From Planctomycetota bacterium (GTDB lineage: Bacteria > Planctomycetota > J058 > JAJDCQ01): a stretch of DNA of 64,000 nucleotides. The position numbers and the translations under genes were made by a program. Below, one piece after another: positions 31,470 to 40,024 of the stretch. The stretch spans positions 1-64,000 of the forward strand of contig JAJDCQ010000178.1 in assembly GCA_029260755.1 (NCBI GenBank), written 5' to 3'. A model generated the notes under the pieces. That model saw only the letters and a program-made list of their open reading frames with translations, was not told where the DNA came from and ran no database searches. The first letter of the stretch is position 1; each line of letters opens with the position of its first letter.

Positions 31470-33470
31470 TTGATCCCGCCCGAGCCCGACGCCCCGCGAA
31501 CGCTGCTGCACACGAGCTCGGACGAGCTCGACGAGACGCTGACCGCGGCGCTCGCGGCGGACGGCACCCGCTGCCTCGCCCTCGCCGACGCGCCGGTCGA
31601 GATCGGGGAGAGCAAGGACGTCATCGTCGTCCTCGTCGACGCCGACGTCGCGGCCCGCGAGCCGCGCTGGCAGGAGATCATCGACGAGACGGCGGCCGGG
31701 CGCGGCGCCGCAGTGATCCTCATCCACGACGGCGCGGCGATCCCGGTCGGCCTCGAGATCGATCGCGTCGCCGCGTTCCTGCGCAAGCCGCTCAACGTCC
31801 TCCAGACGGTCCGGACCGTCCGGTGCGCCTTCGAGCACCTCCAGCTCGAGCGCCGGAGCGGCAGCCTCTACCGACAGCTCATGCGGCGGACCTCGGAGTT
31901 CCGACGGCTGCTCGAGATCGGGATGGCCTTCGCGAGCGAGCGTGACATAGACGCGCAGCTCGACCTCGTCCTGAGCCGCACCCGCGAGATGACGCTCGCC
32001 GACGCCGGGAGCCTGTTCCTCGTCGTGGAGGACGGCAAGGAGCGACGGCTCTCGTTCAAGCTCGCCCAGAACGACTCGATCGACCTCGCCTTCGAGGAGA
32101 AGACGCTCCCGCTCACGACCAAGAGCCTCGCGGGCTACGTGGCCGTCACCGGCAACGCGCTCGTCTTCGACGACGTCTACGACCTGCCGACCGACGTCGA
32201 GTACGAGTTCAACCGGAGCGTCGATCAGGAGACGGGCTACCGGACCAGGAGCGTCCTGGTCGTGCCGATGCGCGACTACTACGGCCGCATCATCGGCGTC
32301 CTCCAGCTCATCAACCGGAAGCCGCACCACGCCCTCCGCCTGCCCGACGCGGCGACGGTCGACCGCGAGGTGCTCCCGTTCACCCAGCAGCATCAGGAGC
32401 TCGCGATGAGCCTGGCCGGCCTCGCGGCCGTCGGGCTCGAGAACAGCCTCCTCTACGGACAGATCGAGCGTCTCCTCGAGAGCTTCATCCGCGCCGGCGC
32501 CCACGCGATCGAGACGCGGGATCCATCCACCCGCGGTCACTCCGAGCGGGTCGCGCGCCTGACGACGAGCCTCGCCGAGACCGTCGACGGCGTCTCGGAC
32601 GGACCGTTCCAGGACGTCCGCTTCACCCGCGATCAGCTCAAGGAGATCAAGTACGCCGGCCTGCTCCACGACTTCGGCAAGATCGGCGTGCGCGAGCACG
32701 TCCTCCTCAAGCCGAACAAGCTCTACGACAACCGCCTCGAGGTGATCAAGCACCGCATGGGGTTCGTCAAGCGCTCGCTCCTCTCGCAGAGCTACCGCGA
32801 CGAGCTCGACGCGCTCCTGATGGAGGGCAAGGCGCAGTTCCTGCTGCAGCGAGCGGGCATGTCATCGACGATCGACGAGGTGCTCGGCGAGCTCGACGCC
32901 TTCCTCGAGCGGATCCTCGAGGCGAACCGGGCCGAGGTGAGCGACATAGGCCCCGAGCAGTTCGAGCGCCTCCAGGCCGACCTCCGGCGGATGGCGAGCG
33001 TCACCTACGAGGACGACGCCGGCGCGCGCCGCCCGCTCCTGGAGCCCGACGAGGTGGCCGCCCTCTCGATCCGGCGCGGCAGCCTCGACGACGCCGAGCG
33101 CCGCGAGATCCAGAGCCACGTGACCCACACCTACGAGTTCCTCCGGCGAATCGACTGGACCTGGGACCTGCGCAACGTCGCCGACATTGCCTTCGCGCAT
33201 CACGAGAAGCTCGACGGGACCGGCTACCCGCGCGGCCTCACCCACGAGACGATCCCGGTCCAGTCGAAGATGATGACGGTCTGTGACATCTACGATGCCC
33301 TGACCGCGTCCGATCGCCCCTACAAGACCGCGGTGCCGACCGAGCGCGCCCTCGACATCCTCCTCGACGAGGCGGGGCTCGGGAAGATCGACCGCGACCT
33401 GGTCGACGTCTTCATCGCGAAGAAGATCTTCCGGGTCACCGCGGGGGGCGATCCGCCCGAGGCTCCTTGA
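31470..33470 (+). CDS. HD-GYP domain protein with receiver-like and GAF domains
   Basis: 666 residues starting with TTG, 5 bases after the preceding stop. Residues 1-115 look like a response-regulator receiver that has lost the usual acidic pocket (VIVVLVDADVAA, LIHDGAAIP, FLRKPLN: the lysine is kept). Residues about 145-330 form a GAF domain (LEIGMAFASERDIDAQLDLVLSRTREM, VVPMRDYYGRIIGVLQLINR). The HD domain has LLHDFGKIG (from about 398) and the GYP motif HHEKLDGTGYPRGL (about 577-590). HD-GYP proteins hydrolyse cyclic di-GMP. Between HD and GYP is an insertion of about 110 residues, mainly helical, much longer than in RpfG-type enzymes. A TTGA overlap couples it to the next gene. Confidence 0.9.
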   Translation: MIPPEPDAPRTLLHTSSDELDETLTAALAADGTRCLALADAPVEIGESKDVIVVLVDADVAAREPRWQEIIDETAAGRGAAVILIHDGAAIPVGLEIDRVAAFLRKPLNVLQTVRTVRCAFEHLQLERRSGSLYRQLMRRTSEFRRLLEIGMAFASERDIDAQLDLVLSRTREMTLADAGSLFLVVEDGKERRLSFKLAQNDSIDLAFEEKTLPLTTKSLAGYVAVTGNALVFDDVYDLPTDVEYEFNRSVDQETGYRTRSVLVVPMRDYYGRIIGVLQLINRKPHHALRLPDAATVDREVLPFTQQHQELAMSLAGLAAVGLENSLLYGQIERLLESFIRAGAHAIETRDPSTRGHSERVARLTTSLAETVDGVSDGPFQDVRFTRDQLKEIKYAGLLHDFGKIGVREHVLLKPNKLYDNRLEVIKHRMGFVKRSLLSQSYRDELDALLMEGKAQFLLQRAGMSSTIDEVLGELDAFLERILEANRAEVSDIGPEQFERLQADLRRMASVTYEDDAGARRPLLEPDEVAALSIRRGSLDDAERREIQSHVTHTYEFLRRIDWTWDLRNVADIAFAHHEKLDGTGYPRGLTHETIPVQSKMMTVCDIYDALTASDRPYKTAVPTERALDILLDEAGLGKIDRDLVDVFIAKKIFRVTAGGDPPEAP

Positions 33471-34189
33471 CCGTGGCTCCGAAGAAGATCCGAGGCCCCG
33501 CCCTCCCCGCCGGGAGCGGCGCGCCGGAGTCGCTCCCCGACGAGGTCGACCTCGTCCCGGTGATCGAGCTCCGTCCCGAGCGGTTCGATACCGAGGATCG
33601 GCGACCGCCCCGGACCAACTGGGACCGCGACCCCAAGGGGTGGCGGCGCTACTGGAGCTCGTGCCTCGCCGACTCGGGGATCGTCGGGATCGAGGCGGTC
33701 CACGGGATGCTCGTCCCGGTCTCGGAGCTCTCGGAGGCGGACCTGGCGAAGATCTGCGAGAAGCACTTCGAGGAGGGCGACTGGAACGTCGAGCCCGAGG
33801 TGCTCGGACCGCTCGAGGGCGGCTACGTCCTCCGGTCGCGCGGATCCGTCCACATCGTGCCGACCTGCTGCGGCGACCTCGACGACCTCTACGACTGGGA
33901 GCGGGCCGTCCGGCACTGCGGGTCCGAGTGGCGGATGCTCTGGATCGGCCATCCCTGGGTCTCGATCAAGACCGATGGCGATCGCTTCGTCCTGAGCGAG
34001 CCGCACGAGGACGACGCCGGCGCGAAGCCGCGGCTCACCGTGTCGCAGGAGGCGCTGACCCAGGCCGTCGCGCGGGCGCGCGAGCAGCGCGACCGGTTCC
34101 GGGTGCGGCTCGTCCCGGCCCTCGAGAAGGTGATCGCATCCGAGGGACGGATCGACCAGGTGGTCGACGCGCTGACCGGGTCCGACTGA
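33467..34189 (+). CDS. Uncharacterised protein coupled to the HD-GYP gene
   Basis: 240 residues, soluble, no signal. The TTG start overlaps the HD-GYP stop (TTGA). The middle carries tryptophan-rich stretches (NWDRDPKGWRRYWSSC, DWERAVRHCGSEWRMLWIGHPWVSIKT) and a VPTCCGD motif with adjacent cysteines; the layout is reminiscent of SMI1/KNR4 (SUKH)-like proteins, but I do not regard that as established. The last 40 residues are helical. Being coupled to a cyclic-di-GMP phosphodiesterase, it could be a partner or effector; that is inference only. Confidence 0.7.
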   Translation: MTVAPKKIRGPALPAGSGAPESLPDEVDLVPVIELRPERFDTEDRRPPRTNWDRDPKGWRRYWSSCLADSGIVGIEAVHGMLVPVSELSEADLAKICEKHFEEGDWNVEPEVLGPLEGGYVLRSRGSVHIVPTCCGDLDDLYDWERAVRHCGSEWRMLWIGHPWVSIKTDGDRFVLSEPHEDDAGAKPRLTVSQEALTQAVARAREQRDRFRVRLVPALEKVIASEGRIDQVVDALTGSD

Positions 34190-34238
34190 TGGCGCGTCGC
34201 GTGCTCCTGAGGTCGGGTGGTGAGGTGATGGCAGCGGT

Positions 34239-34448
34239 CTCGCCTTCGGCGAGGAGGATGTCACCACGGAGACACGGAGGACACGGAGAGTCTTCGATCG
34301 GGCCTCGTCTCTCGAGGGATCGTCACTTCATGGATGGCGCGAGAGCGAGGGCGAGGTGACTCACTCGAGCCCCAGCCAGGGTTTTTCTCCGTGAATTCTC
34401 CGTGTCCTCCGTGTCTCCGTGGTGCCATCCTCTTCGCCGAAGGCGAAG
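34239..34448. repeat. Intergenic repeat family B, copy 2
   Basis: Occupies most of the 337-base gap 34190-34526. Boundaries are CTCGCC-TTC-GGCGAG (34239-34253) and CTTCGCC-GAA-GGCGAAG (34432-34448). Inside, arms of AGGATGTCACCACGGAG-type units (from 34254) and the complement ending near 34431 enclose a variable centre of about 70 bp. Nothing else is seen in this gap. Confidence 0.85.
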
Positions 34449-34526
34449 CCGCTCCTCGCCGTACACGACGACGCGGACGAGACCAGAGGGTCCCGTCCGC
34501 GCGATTCGTCGACGTTGCGCGGTCGC

Positions 34527-34733
34527 TTACGCGTCGCGGAACTTGAACGAGACCTTGAGCTTGGTACGGAAGGCGGTGACCTTGCTGTTCTCGATCTTGA
34601 GGTCCTGGGCGACGACGTCGGCCACCCGGAGGTCCTCGAGGCTCTTCGCGGCGCGCTCGACGGCGGCCTTGGCGGCCTCGTCCCACGACGTGGGGCTGGT
34701 CCCGACGATCTCGATCACCTTGTAGATGCTCAT
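34527..34733 (-). CDS. Dodecin (flavin-binding storage protein)
   Basis: 68 residues, the full family length. The sequence starts MSIYKVIEIVGTSPTSWDEAAK, continues AVERAAKSLEDLRVADVV and ends KVTAFRTKLKVSFKFRD, matching dodecins residue by residue; the tryptophan in TSWDEA is the one that stacks on the flavin ring in structures. Dodecins form hollow dodecamers that bind FMN or FAD and buffer free flavins. The ATG at 34733 has AGGAG 7-8 nt upstream; an in-frame ATG 19 codons further upstream is less likely. Confidence 0.96.
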   Translation of the reverse strand: MSIYKVIEIVGTSPTSWDEAAKAAVERAAKSLEDLRVADVVAQDLKIENSKVTAFRTKLKVSFKFRDA

Positions 34734-34873
34734 GCCACACTCCTGTCCTGTGTTCAAAACCGCCGGATCGGGGTTCCCCCGAGGGGCCACTGCCGACCGG
34801 CGAGCCGAATAGCTTTAGCGGACGGGGCGGTCCGCATCAACGGATCCGACCCCCGCTGCGAGACATCGCGTGG

Positions 34874-36199
34874 CTAGGCGATCGCCGCGTCGGCGATCGC
34901 CAGGGCGGCATCGATCGCCGCGATCCCCTCGTCGAGCTCCTCCTCGGTGATCGTGAGGGGCGGGGCGACGATCAGGTGACTGAGCCACGCCATGACGTAG
35001 GTGCCGCGGCCGAGGGCGTCGCGCATCACCTGCTCGACGACCATCGCCTTCCCGCCGATCTTGTCGTCGGCGGTGTTCATCGGCTCGCGCGTCTCGCGGT
35101 CGCGGACGAGGTCGATCGCCCAGAAGAGCCCCTTGCCGCGGACGTCGCCGACAGACGCGTGCTTCTCCTTGAGCTTCTCGAGCTTCGCGCCGAGCTTGGG
35201 GCCGAGCTCGGTCGCGCGCTCGTTCAGGCCGAGGCGCTCGAACTCCTCGATCGCGGCGACGGCGGGCCCGAGGGTGAGCGGGTGCGCCTCGTAGGTGTGG
35301 CCGTGGGCGAAGGCGTTCTCCTCGAAGAAGTCGGCGACCTCGCGGGTCGTCGCCATGATCCCGAGCGGCACGTAGGCGCCGGTGACGCCCTTCGCGGTGC
35401 AGAGGATGTCGGGGGTGACGTCCCAGTGCTGGCAGGCGAACCACTTGCCGGTCCGGCCGAAGCCGCTCATGACCTCATCCATGATGAGGAGCACGCCGTG
35501 CTTCTTCGTCACCTCGCGGAGCTTCGGGAGGTACTCGTCGGGCGGCACGAGCACCCCGTTCGTGCCGACGATCGGCTCGACGATCACCGCGGCGACGTTG
35601 CCCTCGCGCTGGATCATGTAGTCGAAGTAGTCGGCGCACTGGATCCCGCAGTCGGGGTACTCCTTCCCGAGCGGGCAGCGGTAGCAGTCGCAGTCGGGCC
35701 CGAAGATCACGCCCGGGACCGTGCCGTGGGTCCGCTCGGCTGCCCACCGGCGGAAGTCGCCGGTGCAGGCGATGCTCGCCGCGGTCGACCCGTGGTAGCT
35801 CTTGTAGCGGCTGATGATCTTGTACTTGCCCGTGAAGAGGCGCGCCGTCTTGATCGCCGCCTCGTTCGCCTCGGTGCCGCTCGTCGCGTAGAAGAACTTC
35901 TCGATCCCCTTGGGGACGATCTCGAGGAGCTTCTTCGTGAGCTTGACGCGCGCGTCGGTCGTGAAGCCCGGCGCGACGAAGGGGATGCTCTTCGCCTGCT
36001 CGCAGATGGCATCGATGACGGCCTGGTTCTTGTGGCCGAGGTTGCTGCACATGAGCTGCGCGCTGAAGTCGAGATACGTCTTGCCGTCGCTGTCGGTGAA
36101 CCGGCACCCCTCGGCGTCGACGATGTGCGGCGGAAGGAAGCCCGCCTGCTTCCGCCAGGTGCCGTAGGTGTACTTGCCGCTGAACTCGCTGGCGTTCAT
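34874..36199 (-). CDS. Class III (omega-type) PLP-dependent aminotransferase
   Basis: 441 residues. Fold-type I transaminase features are clear: FFYATSGTEANEAAIKTAR, YKSYHGSTAASIACTG, the aspartate motif LLIMDEVMSGFGRTGKWFA and the PLP-lysine stretch DILCTAKGVTGAYVPLG (lysine near residue 270), then FAHGHTYEAHPL. The insert CDCYRCPLGKEYPDCGIQCADY with five cysteines is typical of a subgroup related to taurine-pyruvate and beta-alanine-pyruvate transaminases, so an omega-amino acid donor is likely; the exact substrate cannot be read from sequence. GAGGA lies 7 nt before the ATG. It is divergent from the polysaccharide deacetylase gene. Confidence 0.9.
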   Translation of the reverse strand: MNASEFSGKYTYGTWRKQAGFLPPHIVDAEGCRFTDSDGKTYLDFSAQLMCSNLGHKNQAVIDAICEQAKSIPFVAPGFTTDARVKLTKKLLEIVPKGIEKFFYATSGTEANEAAIKTARLFTGKYKIISRYKSYHGSTAASIACTGDFRRWAAERTHGTVPGVIFGPDCDCYRCPLGKEYPDCGIQCADYFDYMIQREGNVAAVIVEPIVGTNGVLVPPDEYLPKLREVTKKHGVLLIMDEVMSGFGRTGKWFACQHWDVTPDILCTAKGVTGAYVPLGIMATTREVADFFEENAFAHGHTYEAHPLTLGPAVAAIEEFERLGLNERATELGPKLGAKLEKLKEKHASVGDVRGKGLFWAIDLVRDRETREPMNTADDKIGGKAMVVEQVMRDALGRGTYVMAWLSHLIVAPPLTITEEELDEGIAAIDAALAIADAAIA

Positions 36200-36279
36200 C
36201 GGGGCGTCCTCGCTATCGTCTGTTCGAGTGCTCGAGGCACGAAGGCCGCGTATCCTAGCGAAAAGCGCGAGGAGCTTCC

Positions 36280-37443
36280 ATCACCGCCGCCGCCCACGAG
36301 AGAGCCCCCTGGCGCCGCGTCGCCGTCCGCCTCGACGGGCTCGATGGCGCCGTCGTTCCGGTGCCGCTGCGCGGGCAGCTCGCGGGGGGCGAGGCCCCGC
36401 CGGGCGCTCGGGTGATCGCCCGGTTCGAGGAGGACGGCGCGCCGGCGGGCTGGGTCGAGGCCGACGGGACGGTTCACTGGGCGTTCGACGCCGCCGCCGC
36501 TCGCCGCGCGCTCCTCGCCGAGCGTGGGCGGAGACTCGCCACGCCGGCCGCGGCGCGGCTCCCGTTCCACTATCACCGAGTCCCGGCGCCGCTCCGATTC
36601 GCGATCGCCCGCGGCCTCGGCGCCGCGGCCGGCGCCCGCGGGCGCGCCGCGACCTGCGCGCCGCCGCTCGCCCCGGTCGACCTCCTCGACCGGGCGGCCG
36701 CCCGGGCCGCCGGCGAGGCCGAGCCGTCGCGAGCCCCGATCGCGGTCGCCCTGACTCACGACCTCGACACCCGCGCCGGCCTGAGGCACGTCCCCGCCCT
36801 CGCCGCGATGGCCGAGCGCCGCGGCGCGCGGGCGACGTTCTTCGTCTGCGCCAAGGTGCTCGGCGCGGCCGGCGCGCCGGCGCTCCTCCGCGACCTCGCC
36901 GCCCGCCGTCACGAGATCGCGTGCCACGGCGACGACCACGACGTCCGCGCCCCGCTCGTCCCCGCCAGGCTCCGCGCCGACCTCGCCCGCGCCCGCGCCG
37001 CGTTCGTCGCCGCGGGGCTCGCCCCGCCCCGCGGCTACCGCGCGCCGGCGTTCACCCGGACGCCCTGGTCATCGCGGATCGTCGCCACGGCCGGCTTCAC
37101 CTGGGAGAGCAGCATCCCGGCGGCCGAGGCGCCGAGCGTGCGACCGTTTCGGCGCGGAAGGCTCGTGTCGATGCCCGTGACGCTCCCGGCCGACCACGAC
37201 GTCCTCTTCGCCGGCCTCGGCGCCGCGGCGGCGCTCTCGGCGTGGCGGGCCGCCCTCGACCGGGTCGGACAGCTCGGCGGGATCGCGGTGCTCCTGATCC
37301 ACCCCGAGCCTCACCTCGGCGGCGGTCACCGGCCCCTGCGCCGGGCGTACGGAAAGCTCCTCGATGAGCTCGAGGCCCGCGACGACGTCGCGGGCCTCGG
37401 GACACTCGGGGCGGCGCTCGGCCTCTCGTCCATCCGCTCGTAG
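36280..37443 (+). CDS. Polysaccharide deacetylase-family protein
   Basis: About 387 residues if translation begins at the ATC at 36280, or 360 from the GTG at 36361. The upstream stop in frame is at 36256 and no ATG, GTG or TTG occurs before 36361, yet AGGAG (36270-36274) sits 5 nt before ATC and the codons in between are conserved-looking (PWRRVAVRLDGLDGAVVPVP). NodB-homology motifs: VALTHDLDT (metal Asp pair), ATFFVCAKVL, HEIACHGDDHDVRA (H-x3-H type) and GYRAPAF, then LIHPEPHLGG. These enzymes remove N- or O-acetyl groups from polysaccharides. Ala/Arg content is high, consistent with the GC level. Confidence 0.85.
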   Translation: MTAAAHERAPWRRVAVRLDGLDGAVVPVPLRGQLAGGEAPPGARVIARFEEDGAPAGWVEADGTVHWAFDAAAARRALLAERGRRLATPAAARLPFHYHRVPAPLRFAIARGLGAAAGARGRAATCAPPLAPVDLLDRAAARAAGEAEPSRAPIAVALTHDLDTRAGLRHVPALAAMAERRGARATFFVCAKVLGAAGAPALLRDLAARRHEIACHGDDHDVRAPLVPARLRADLARARAAFVAAGLAPPRGYRAPAFTRTPWSSRIVATAGFTWESSIPAAEAPSVRPFRRGRLVSMPVTLPADHDVLFAGLGAAAALSAWRAALDRVGQLGGIAVLLIHPEPHLGGGHRPLRRAYGKLLDELEARDDVAGLGTLGAALGLSSIRS

Positions 37444-37449
37444 CGGTTA

Positions 37450-37539
37450 GGAGACTGTTGCAGAATGAGCGTGAAGCGACGACTCGTCGCAGGCTCCTCG
37501 CCGTCGCTTCACTCGCGGCGTCATTCTGCAACAGCCTCC
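37450..37539. repeat. Bulged inverted repeat between convergent genes
   Basis: Outer arms 37450-37468 and 37521-37539 pair over 19 bp with one mismatch (core CTGTTGCAGAATGA); inner arms 37471-37481 and 37502-37512 (GTGAAGCGACG) pair perfectly. It fills the 99-base space between two convergent genes and could work as a bidirectional terminator or be a mobile hairpin. It is unrelated in sequence to the palindrome at 2649. Confidence 0.8.
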
Positions 37540-37542
37540 TTC

Positions 37543-39861
37543 CTAGCGGCCCGCTCGCTTCACCTCCATCACGGCGACGAGGCGCTCGTCCGCGTCGAGG
37601 TAGGCCGCGAAGATCGACGTGGATCCGGTGAGCGAGTACTCGACGCGGTGGCCGCCCTCCTCGAGTCCCGGGATCTGCGCGGCCTCCTTCTCCGTGGGGC
37701 GGCGGAACGAGCGGATCTCACAGCCCGGGCCATCTCCGGCTCCCCACTCCGCCTCGAGCGCGGCCCGATCGGCCGGGTCGCTCCAGTCGAGCTTGCCGGC
37801 CAGAAGCTGGCGCCCGCGCTGCAGCGGGTAGCGGATCGCATCGAGCGTGTCCGGCTCGCCGCGGAGGAGTCGCCTCATGAACGCGATCAGACGCGCGGCG
37901 GTCGCGGTGTCCCCGGAGCTCGCGGTCTCCCGGACGACCCGGCCCCCGAGGGCGTCGACCCAGGCGCGGACGTCGGCGACGAAGCGCCAGTAGGCCTCGC
38001 CCGACCTCGCCTCGCGGCTGCCACCGAGCGCGAGGACGAAGCGGCCGATCGCGAAGGTGATCTCGAACCCGCCCGGGTCCCCGAGCCGCTTCATCTGCGA
38101 CTCGAGCATCTCCGCGCTCTCGAGCTCGGCGACGAGGACGTACAGCTCGCCCTGCTCGCCCAGGACGCGGCGCTCGATGATCGAGGAGAACGGGTTGTCG
38201 CTCTGAACCACCGCCCAGCTCACGACACTCGGAAACGAGCTCCCGGCCCGCACCTCGTCTCGAGCGACCACGTCCGCGAGGGTGTGCCGACCGCGTCCAG
38301 CCGCGATCGGGCGGATCGGGTTGCCGGGCGCGCTGGGCCATGGCTCGAATCGAGAGACCTCGGGGACGAAGCGATCGAGCCGCTCGGCGAGGTCGGCCGC
38401 CGACCGCGCGGGCCAGACGTCGGCGTGGACGACGCGCGTCACCCCGTCGCGGACGAGCTCGATCTCGAACGTGGTCGCCCGGGCGAAACGGCGGTAGAGG
38501 CCCGCGACGGTCGCGTCCGGACCGACTCGGTATCCGTTGATCCGCTGAATCACATCGCCGATCCGGATGTCGGGGCGGCCGGCGATCCACCCGGCGAGGA
38601 GGCCGCCCTCGGGCGGCAGGTCGGTCACGCGGAAGCCGTCCTCTCCGGTCACGCCTCGGACCTCGTCCTCGACCGCGGCGAGGACCAGCTCGTCGTAGGC
38701 GGCGGCGGAGGTCATCTCGCCGAAGATCGGCACGAGCGCCGCGCGGAAGTAGGCCATGTCCCACCCCGGGTCTCGCTCGACGAACACCGTCCACCGCTCG
38801 CCGACCGTCACGAAGTCGAACGGCGACAGCGAGCGGAGCCGTCCGTCCGGCAAGCTCAGCCGTCCGACGGTCTCGATCCCGAGGAGGCGTACGCCGGCCC
38901 CCTCGATCTTCATCGAAGCCGTGGCAACGATCTCGGATCCGAGCGCGTTCGAGAGCGTCTCCGCCCACGGCTCGCCGAGCTGAGCCGCGATCGACGCGGG
39001 CTCGTCGGCGTAACGACTCTCCTTGATCACGAGAGAGGACCGGGCGATGGCGGGCGGAAGCACGTCCTCGAAGATTGTCCGGAGGCTCCGCTTCGCGATC
39101 GGGCGCTCGGTCGCCGGCGTCTCGACGAGGCGCCGCGTCGGCCTCTCGGTCGGGCGCGGAGCGGCGCCCGCCGGCAGCGGCGGCAGCGAGTCCTTCGCCC
39201 TCGGATCGGCGTTCAGCTCGACGAGGACCGCGTCGGTCACGTCACGCTTGGCGCTGGCGTAGAGAAGCTGCGGCGTCCTGCCGAAGCTCTCCCACGCGGC
39301 CCAGCCCGGCGGCGGGCTCGTCGTCAGGACGAGGTCGTAGCCGGCCTTCTTGCCCCACCGGGCGGCGGCGGCGCGGATGTCGTCGAGCAGGATCCCGAAC
39401 GCGTGGTCGAAGTGGGCGCGGAGCCTGCCCTCGACCGCGTCGCGGGCGTCCGCGAGCGCCGCCTCGGCCGCGGCGATCGCGTCCGCGGAGCCTTCCTCCC
39501 GAGCCTTCGCTAGCTCGGCGCGGAGCGGCTCGAGCTCCTCCTTCCAGTGCTCCCGAGCCTCGTTCAGCGCTCCCTCGAAGCGCACCTTTCGCTCGTAGCC
39601 GGCGATCGCGCGCTCGAGGTCGACGACGCCGATCCGGAGCGCCTCGCCCGGCTCCTCGGCGCCGCGGGTGGCGCGGATGCCCTGGAGCTCGGCGACCTCG
39701 CGCCGGAGGGCGTCGACGACCGCGCGCAGGCGCAGCACCTCCTCGTCGAACGGGTCGGGTCGGGCGGGGTCCTGCGCGCGGGCGGACGGTGGCGCGATGG
39801 TCGCGGCGCCGAGAGCCAGCATCGCGCCGAGCAGGGCGCGGGATGCGATCTTCGTCTTCAC
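37543..39861 (-). CDS. Exported Skp/OmpH-like coiled-coil protein with PDZ domain
   Basis: 772 residues from GTG at 39861, which follows GAGGAGA by 8 nt and begins a signal peptide (KTKIASRALLGAMLALGAATIAPPSARA). Residues about 75-195 look like periplasmic chaperone Skp/OmpH: a strand IGVVDLERAIAGYERK followed by a long coiled coil and a closing strand GYDLVLTT. The middle is unassigned. A PDZ-like stretch at about 420-480 (GGLLAGWIAGRPDIRIGDVIQRINGYRVG...TFEIELVRDG) has the usual carboxylate loop and a DV-I-IN-G pattern. The C-terminal 250 residues are mixed alpha/beta, unknown. Skp and PDZ together suggest handling of exported or outer-membrane proteins; the combination is unusual. No protease triad is evident. 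Confidence 0.82.
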   Translation of the reverse strand: MKTKIASRALLGAMLALGAATIAPPSARAQDPARPDPFDEEVLRLRAVVDALRREVAELQGIRATRGAEEPGEALRIGVVDLERAIAGYERKVRFEGALNEAREHWKEELEPLRAELAKAREEGSADAIAAAEAALADARDAVEGRLRAHFDHAFGILLDDIRAAAARWGKKAGYDLVLTTSPPPGWAAWESFGRTPQLLYASAKRDVTDAVLVELNADPRAKDSLPPLPAGAAPRPTERPTRRLVETPATERPIAKRSLRTIFEDVLPPAIARSSLVIKESRYADEPASIAAQLGEPWAETLSNALGSEIVATASMKIEGAGVRLLGIETVGRLSLPDGRLRSLSPFDFVTVGERWTVFVERDPGWDMAYFRAALVPIFGEMTSAAAYDELVLAAVEDEVRGVTGEDGFRVTDLPPEGGLLAGWIAGRPDIRIGDVIQRINGYRVGPDATVAGLYRRFARATTFEIELVRDGVTRVVHADVWPARSAADLAERLDRFVPEVSRFEPWPSAPGNPIRPIAAGRGRHTLADVVARDEVRAGSSFPSVVSWAVVQSDNPFSSIIERRVLGEQGELYVLVAELESAEMLESQMKRLGDPGGFEITFAIGRFVLALGGSREARSGEAYWRFVADVRAWVDALGGRVVRETASSGDTATAARLIAFMRRLLRGEPDTLDAIRYPLQRGRQLLAGKLDWSDPADRAALEAEWGAGDGPGCEIRSFRRPTEKEAAQIPGLEEGGHRVEYSLTGSTSIFAAYLDADERLVAVMEVKRAGR

Positions 39862-39988
39862 GGTCTTCTCTCCTCGTTCCGATCTTCGAACGGCCCCGCG
39901 AGTCGCGCGGGCCTCACCTCCCTTTCGCGGTCGGCGCGACTCGGGCGGGGACTTTCCGAGAAGAATCGCGTCCGAACGCACAACGGTC

Positions 39989-40016
39989 TTGCAGGCAAGG
40001 TCTTCCGTGATAGGCT
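39989..40016 (+). promoter_or_regulatory. Promoter of the sigma factor/kinase pair (leaderless type)
   Basis: -35 TTGCAG (39989-39994), 16-bp spacer, -10 TAGGCT (40011-40016), then 8 bases to the ATG. The spot is divergent from the Skp/PDZ gene start at 39861. Confidence 0.45.
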
Positions 40017-40024
40017 CCAACGCC

